Below, piece by piece: positions 60,442 through 64,000 of a stretch of 64,000 nucleotides of DNA. A model generated the notes under the pieces. It had not been told where the DNA came from. It worked only from the letters and a program-made list of their open reading frames with translations, and did no database searches. Each line of letters begins with the position of its first letter. The first letter of the stretch is position 1. This DNA comes from Excoecaria cochinchinensis (taxonomy: Eukaryota; Streptophyta; Magnoliopsida; Malpighiales; Euphorbiaceae): NCBI GenBank assembly GCA_947683425.1, contig CANTUQ010000008.1, positions 4,138,501-4,202,500 on the forward strand, given 5' to 3'. The position numbers and the translations under genes were made by a program.

Positions 60442-60647
60442 TTATTATTATTAAAATTAAGTTTGTTATTATTCTGTTTTAGTTTGTTATTATTTTATTT
60501 CAAAAGAAGCAGTTATTGCCAGTACAGTACGCGAAGAGAGCGGAAGATAGCTGGGATATTCTGTTGTGAGAAATAAAATAACTAGCAAATTTTAAACAAA
60601 ATAATTAGCAAATTTATTTTAATTTTGTGATTAATGTCAGCAAGGTT
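60397..60647 (+). repeat. Junction module, copy 2
   Basis: Same sequence as 58580-58826, here joined on the left to the movement/coat ORF and on the right to an inverted Cys-rich fragment. Confidence 0.88.
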
Positions 60648-60648
60648 T

Positions 60649-61292
60649 TTTCAACTACAAGATAGTTGACATAGGATAGGAGCTCTTTGATGAATTCATC
60701 CTTTGTTCTATAAACTGGATGATCTGCCGGCCTTGGAGTAATCCTTATATGAAAATAATAACTTGAACATAAAGGACAACATGTTAACTGGCAGTTAGGA
60801 CAATGAATCCTCATTCTGGAGTTTGTTTGGATTTGGCACAATTGACATTTTCTTTTTGCTGTATTTTGAATTTCTTCATTTGTCTCCCATTGATGCTGGC
60901 AATTCAAGATCCTTTAAACTTTTCTGGAGAGCCGCCTTTTTGCATAATTCTGCTAAGTGTTGATAGGCAAAATGAATTCTTGGTAGAACTCCAATTGTAT
61001 TGCCTGGATGCTTAGCTTTAAATGCTTCCTCAATTTCTTTTCCTATCAGAGTAGGCATTTTTCTGAAAAACTTCTCTGATAGTTCAGGGCTAGAATACAT
61101 CTTTCCTGATTTGGCTGCTAAAATTTTGAATTGGTTCATGTAACCAAATATGTCTTTAATGTTGTAGCAAGTCAATCTTTCAAGATCATTGTAAGCCCTG
61201 TTTTGTTCTTCAGTTTCTCCCTGATAAGGATCTTCCAGAATTAAAACTCTTCTTATCTGAGAAAGAATATTTTGAGTATCTTCTGCTATGAG
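60649..61292 (-). pseudogene. Viral coat-region fragments, reverse orientation
   Basis: 60649-60903 repeats 62137-62391 (Cys-rich region), and 60905-61292 repeats about 62842-63230 (capsid region). The two pieces are joined with the intervening ~450 bases, including the zinc knuckle, missing. Confidence 0.83.
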
Positions 61293-61414
61293 CAGTATTC
61301 TGAATTTGTTGCATTCGATGCTCATTGAACCATACTTCAATTTCTGCTTAACACACTGTTTGGAGTTAATTCCACTTAACCAATCCCCAATGAACAGCTC
61401 TTTTTAATAGTTCC
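61293..61414 (-). other. Unassigned segment inside the viral block
   Basis: About 120 bases not duplicated elsewhere in the window. On the minus strand a frame reads through it, containing ELFIGDWLSGINSKQ. It could be an otherwise missing viral piece or host filler. Confidence 0.5.
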
Positions 61415-61533
61415 AGAATTAAAACTCTTCTTATCTGAGAAAGAATATTTTGAGTATCTTCTGCTATGAGCAGTAGATCTTCATATTCCTGTAGAAACTG
61501 GCTTCTCCATTGTATCCATATCTTCTTCTCCAT
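61415..61533 (-). pseudogene. Short viral capsid fragment, reverse orientation
   Basis: It repeats about 63171-63289 and is fused at 61533/61534 to the dUTPase-like end of the next block. Confidence 0.8.
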
Positions 61534-63762
61534 GCATGTACTGGAACAGATTCTATCATGACACTTGCTTTTTCAGTGTATTCCAGCTCATTTGATTCTA
61601 TCTCATCTGTATACAGCTCACTTGTCCTTTCTTCTTTTAGATCCACTATCTTTTGAAAGATAATTTGTGCGATCTTTTCTCCTTTTTTGATTTCGACAGA
61701 TTTTTCTGAGTGGTTGAATAATGTCATATGAATAGGTCCTTCGTAGCTTTTATCAATAGTCCTTGAACTGACATCAATACCCATTTTGAAAGCAAGTTCT
61801 GGATTTGGAATTATCTGCCCATAAGTGTTTTTTGGGACTGATATTCCTATTCCTGTAGGGACTAAAGCTCTTCCTTTTGCGATAATAACAATATCTGCTG
61901 AGCTGTATAGGTTCCACCCTGTAGCTTCTTTGTCTGGAAATGTGGCATCCTTTAAAAATGATTTGATATAAAGGAAAGATTCCTTTAACTGTTCATTTTC
62001 TTCTAGCTGTTCTTCTTCTTCTTCAATCATGACTTCTTTTCCTTTGCTAGTGCTTGCTTCTTTTTGCTTTGGTTTTTCCAGTCCTTTCCAGTCTTCTTCA
62101 AATTGTCGCTCCAGGATGTCTTTTAATCTCGTATTTTCAACTACAAGATAGTTGACATAGGATAGGAGCTCTTTGATGAATTCATCCTTTGTTCTATAAA
62201 CTGGATGATCTGCCGGCCTTGGAGTAATCCTTATATGAAAATAATAACTTGAACATAAAGGACAACATGTTAACTGGCAGTTAGGACAATGAATCCTCAT
62301 TCTGGAGTTTGTTTGGATTTGGCACAATTGACATTTTCTTTTTGCTGTATTTTGAATTTCTTCATTTGTCTCCCATTGATGCTGGCAATTTTCTTGCTCT
62401 TCTGGAAGTGTTATTTGCTTCCTCCATCCACAATCTGTTTCTCCAAGGAAAAAGCCTGTTTCTTTGAAGGGTAGATCTTCTAGTACTGTTCCTGCATTTT
62501 GAACAGTTGATCCTGCTTCTCCTTCTGAGATGCTGCATATAGCATCACTAAGCTCTTCATTCATATCAAGGGAAACAACATCCCAATCTTCAGGAAGATC
62601 TAGGTTATCCATTACTGCTGCTCTGACTATATTCCCTTGACTTCTTTTGCATTCTCTGGCGAAATGCCCTTCTTCTCCACAAATGTAGCATTTACATTTT
62701 CCTACTTTGTCCTTGTTCTTTCTTTTGAAAACCCTAACATGACTGTCATGTGGTTTTCCTCTGTAAGTTTTTGACTTCCTCAGGCCATACTTTCTTCTAC
62801 TGTCATAATAGCCTGGAATAGGAATCTTGTTACAGAAATCAAGATCCTTTAAACTTTTCTGGAGAGCCGCCTTTTTGCATAATTCTGCTAAGTGTTGATA
62901 GGCAAAATGAATTCTTGGTAGAACTCCAATTGTATTGCCTGGATGCTTAGCTTTAAATGCTTCCTCAATTTCTTTTCCTATCAGAGTAGGCATTTTTCTG
63001 AAAAACTTCTCTGATAGTTCAGGGCTAGAATACATCTTTCCTGATTTGGCTGCTAAAATTTTGAATTGGTTCATGTAACCAAATATGTCTTTAATGTTGT
63101 AGCAAGTCAATCTTTCAAGATCATTGTAAGCCCTGTTTTGTTCTTCAGTTTCTCCCTGATAAGGATCTTCCAGAATTAAAACTCTTCTTATCTGAGAAAG
63201 AATATTTTGAGTATCTTCTGCTATGAGCAGTAGATCTTCATATTCCTGTAGAAACTGGCTTCTCCATTGTATCCATATCTTCTTCTCTACTTCTCCTAAG
63301 AGATTTTCAATGTACATGGCCTTAGCCCTGTTATCTGACCAGATCTTTTCATTCACTAAGTTGAGAGTAATGGACTCCCATCTTGAAATGATATCATTGT
63401 AAAGACCAATATCCTCTGGCAAGATTAGCATAGCTCCAACTACTTGCTGGGCTGAAGGAAGAACCCATTGGCCATTATAAGCTTTACCAAAATCTCTTGT
63501 GTTGGTTTTAATTTGATCCACAGTTATTGGACCTTGAATTGGCCCAGTTGATGTTGCTGGTGGATATTGAACTGGACCCATTACTGGTTCTTGAGGTGGT
63601 CTATAAGCTGAAGTTATAGAACTGGACATTCCTACCTCGGAAGGCCTTCTCATTGGGTAGTCCATTAATCCTTGTAGATCATCTTCTTCTTTTGCTAGGG
63701 CAGCAAAAGGGTTTTCCCAGTCATATGCTGATTCTGACTCATTTGTTGAATCAGTATCTGGC
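61534..63762 (-). pseudogene. Longest viral polyprotein fragment: linker, coat, zinc knuckle, Cys-rich, dUTPase-like
   Basis: On the minus strand, from about 63762 to 61534, the frame is open for over 700 residues. Order: end of the movement/coat linker (shared with 60294-60396), Pro-rich stretch (PVQYPPATSTGPIQGP), capsid core, CCHC zinc knuckle CYICGEEGHFAREC (~62660-62700), acidic region, second Cys-rich motif with CQLCQIQ and CPNCQLTCCPLC (~62270-62340), Glu-rich spacer and dUTPase-like domain (~61670-61970). The start is not a natural ATG and the last residues after 61534 belong to a different fragment. The zinc knuckle is known to bind nucleic acid during packaging. Protease and reverse transcriptase are absent. 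Confidence 0.87.
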
Positions 63763-63967
63763 TGGAAAACCTAATTAGGAAAACAATGCCACGTACCAGT
63801 TTATGCGAGCATTAATTATTATTATTAAAATTAAGTTTGTTATTATTCTGTTTTAGTTTGTTATTATTTTATTTCAAAAGAAGCAGTTATTGCCAGTACA
63901 GTACGCGAAGAGAGCGGAAGATAGCTGGGATATTCTGTTGTGAGAAATAAAATAACTAGCAAATTTT
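63761..63967 (+). repeat. Junction module, copy 3 (shortened)
   Basis: Same as copy 1 from GGCTGGAAAACC onward, but ends near 63967, where a few bases lead into viral C-terminal sequence. Confidence 0.87.
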
Positions 63968-63974
63968 ATTTCTC

Positions 63975-64000
63975 ACCCTTAGGCTTGAACTCCTCATCTC
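63975..64000 (+). pseudogene. Viral C-terminal fragment, copy 3, cut by the window edge
   Basis: The last ~26 bases match about 57822-57848, so the viral block continues outside the window. Confidence 0.7.

Larger units (their letters stand above)
55449..64000. mobile_element. Rearranged endogenous pararetrovirus block (badnavirus-like)
   Basis: At least a dozen blocks of one viral genome are joined in both orientations, several present two or three times with near identity. Segments recognised: movement-protein ORF start, coat protein region with zinc knuckle, Cys-rich motif, dUTPase-like domain, a C-terminal region, the non-coding region with TATA box and polyadenylation signal, and the tRNA-Met primer site. 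No aspartic protease, reverse transcriptase or RNase H segment was found, so the block cannot encode a whole virus. Family Caulimoviridae is secure; badnavirus-like is from the movement-protein type. It extends beyond the window edge. Confidence 0.88.

Overview
This window is a stretch of AT-rich plant (most likely eudicot) nuclear DNA made almost entirely of transposable elements, many inserted into one another. I see no intact host gene, no rRNA or tRNA gene and no bacterial features. The evidence for a plant genome is a Tekay/Del chromovirus, a Tat/Ogre-type Ty3-gypsy element, several CACTA (En/Spm) elements, Mutator-like elements (MULEs), an intron-bearing G-type lectin-kinase relic and an endogenous badnavirus-like pararetrovirus.

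Layout. (1) 1-7923: a decayed Tekay chromovirus, cut by the left window edge and inserted into (2) a CACTA element on the minus strand (7924-11710, dead TNP2 transposase). (3) 11712-13055: a large foldback element and a MULE-type MITE with a 9-bp target duplication. (4) 13065-18845: mostly uncharacterised sequence, then a solo Tat-type LTR with a CATAT duplication. (5) 19030-28153: a large CACTA element with a non-coding first exon, a dead TNP2 transposase and a second gene (Transposase_24/Ptta type) that appears fully open over five exons. (6) 28154-29375: leader of an LTR element with a tRNA-Met primer site. (7) 29376-46307: a probable minus-strand LTR split by a 1.9-kb CACTA (AAC duplication) and a 12.6-kb Tat element (CTTAC duplication), then truncated by (8) a CACTA at 46308 that itself holds another small CACTA (48790-50153). 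(9) 51160-51679: a MULE-type MITE with a 10-bp duplication. (10) 52006-52643: a G-type lectin receptor pseudogene broken by (11) a MULE with a dead MuDR transposase (52644-55448), in turn broken by (12) 55449-64000, a scrambled pararetrovirus block in both orientations.

Function. Almost every coding region carries nonsense codons, many explicable as C-to-T changes, or frameshifts, as expected for old methylated heterochromatin. The exception is the second CACTA gene, a candidate subterminal-repeat-binding factor. The viral block carries movement/coat, Cys-rich, dUTPase-like and C-terminal segments plus promoter and primer site, but no reverse transcriptase segment that I can find, so it cannot encode a complete virus as it stands.
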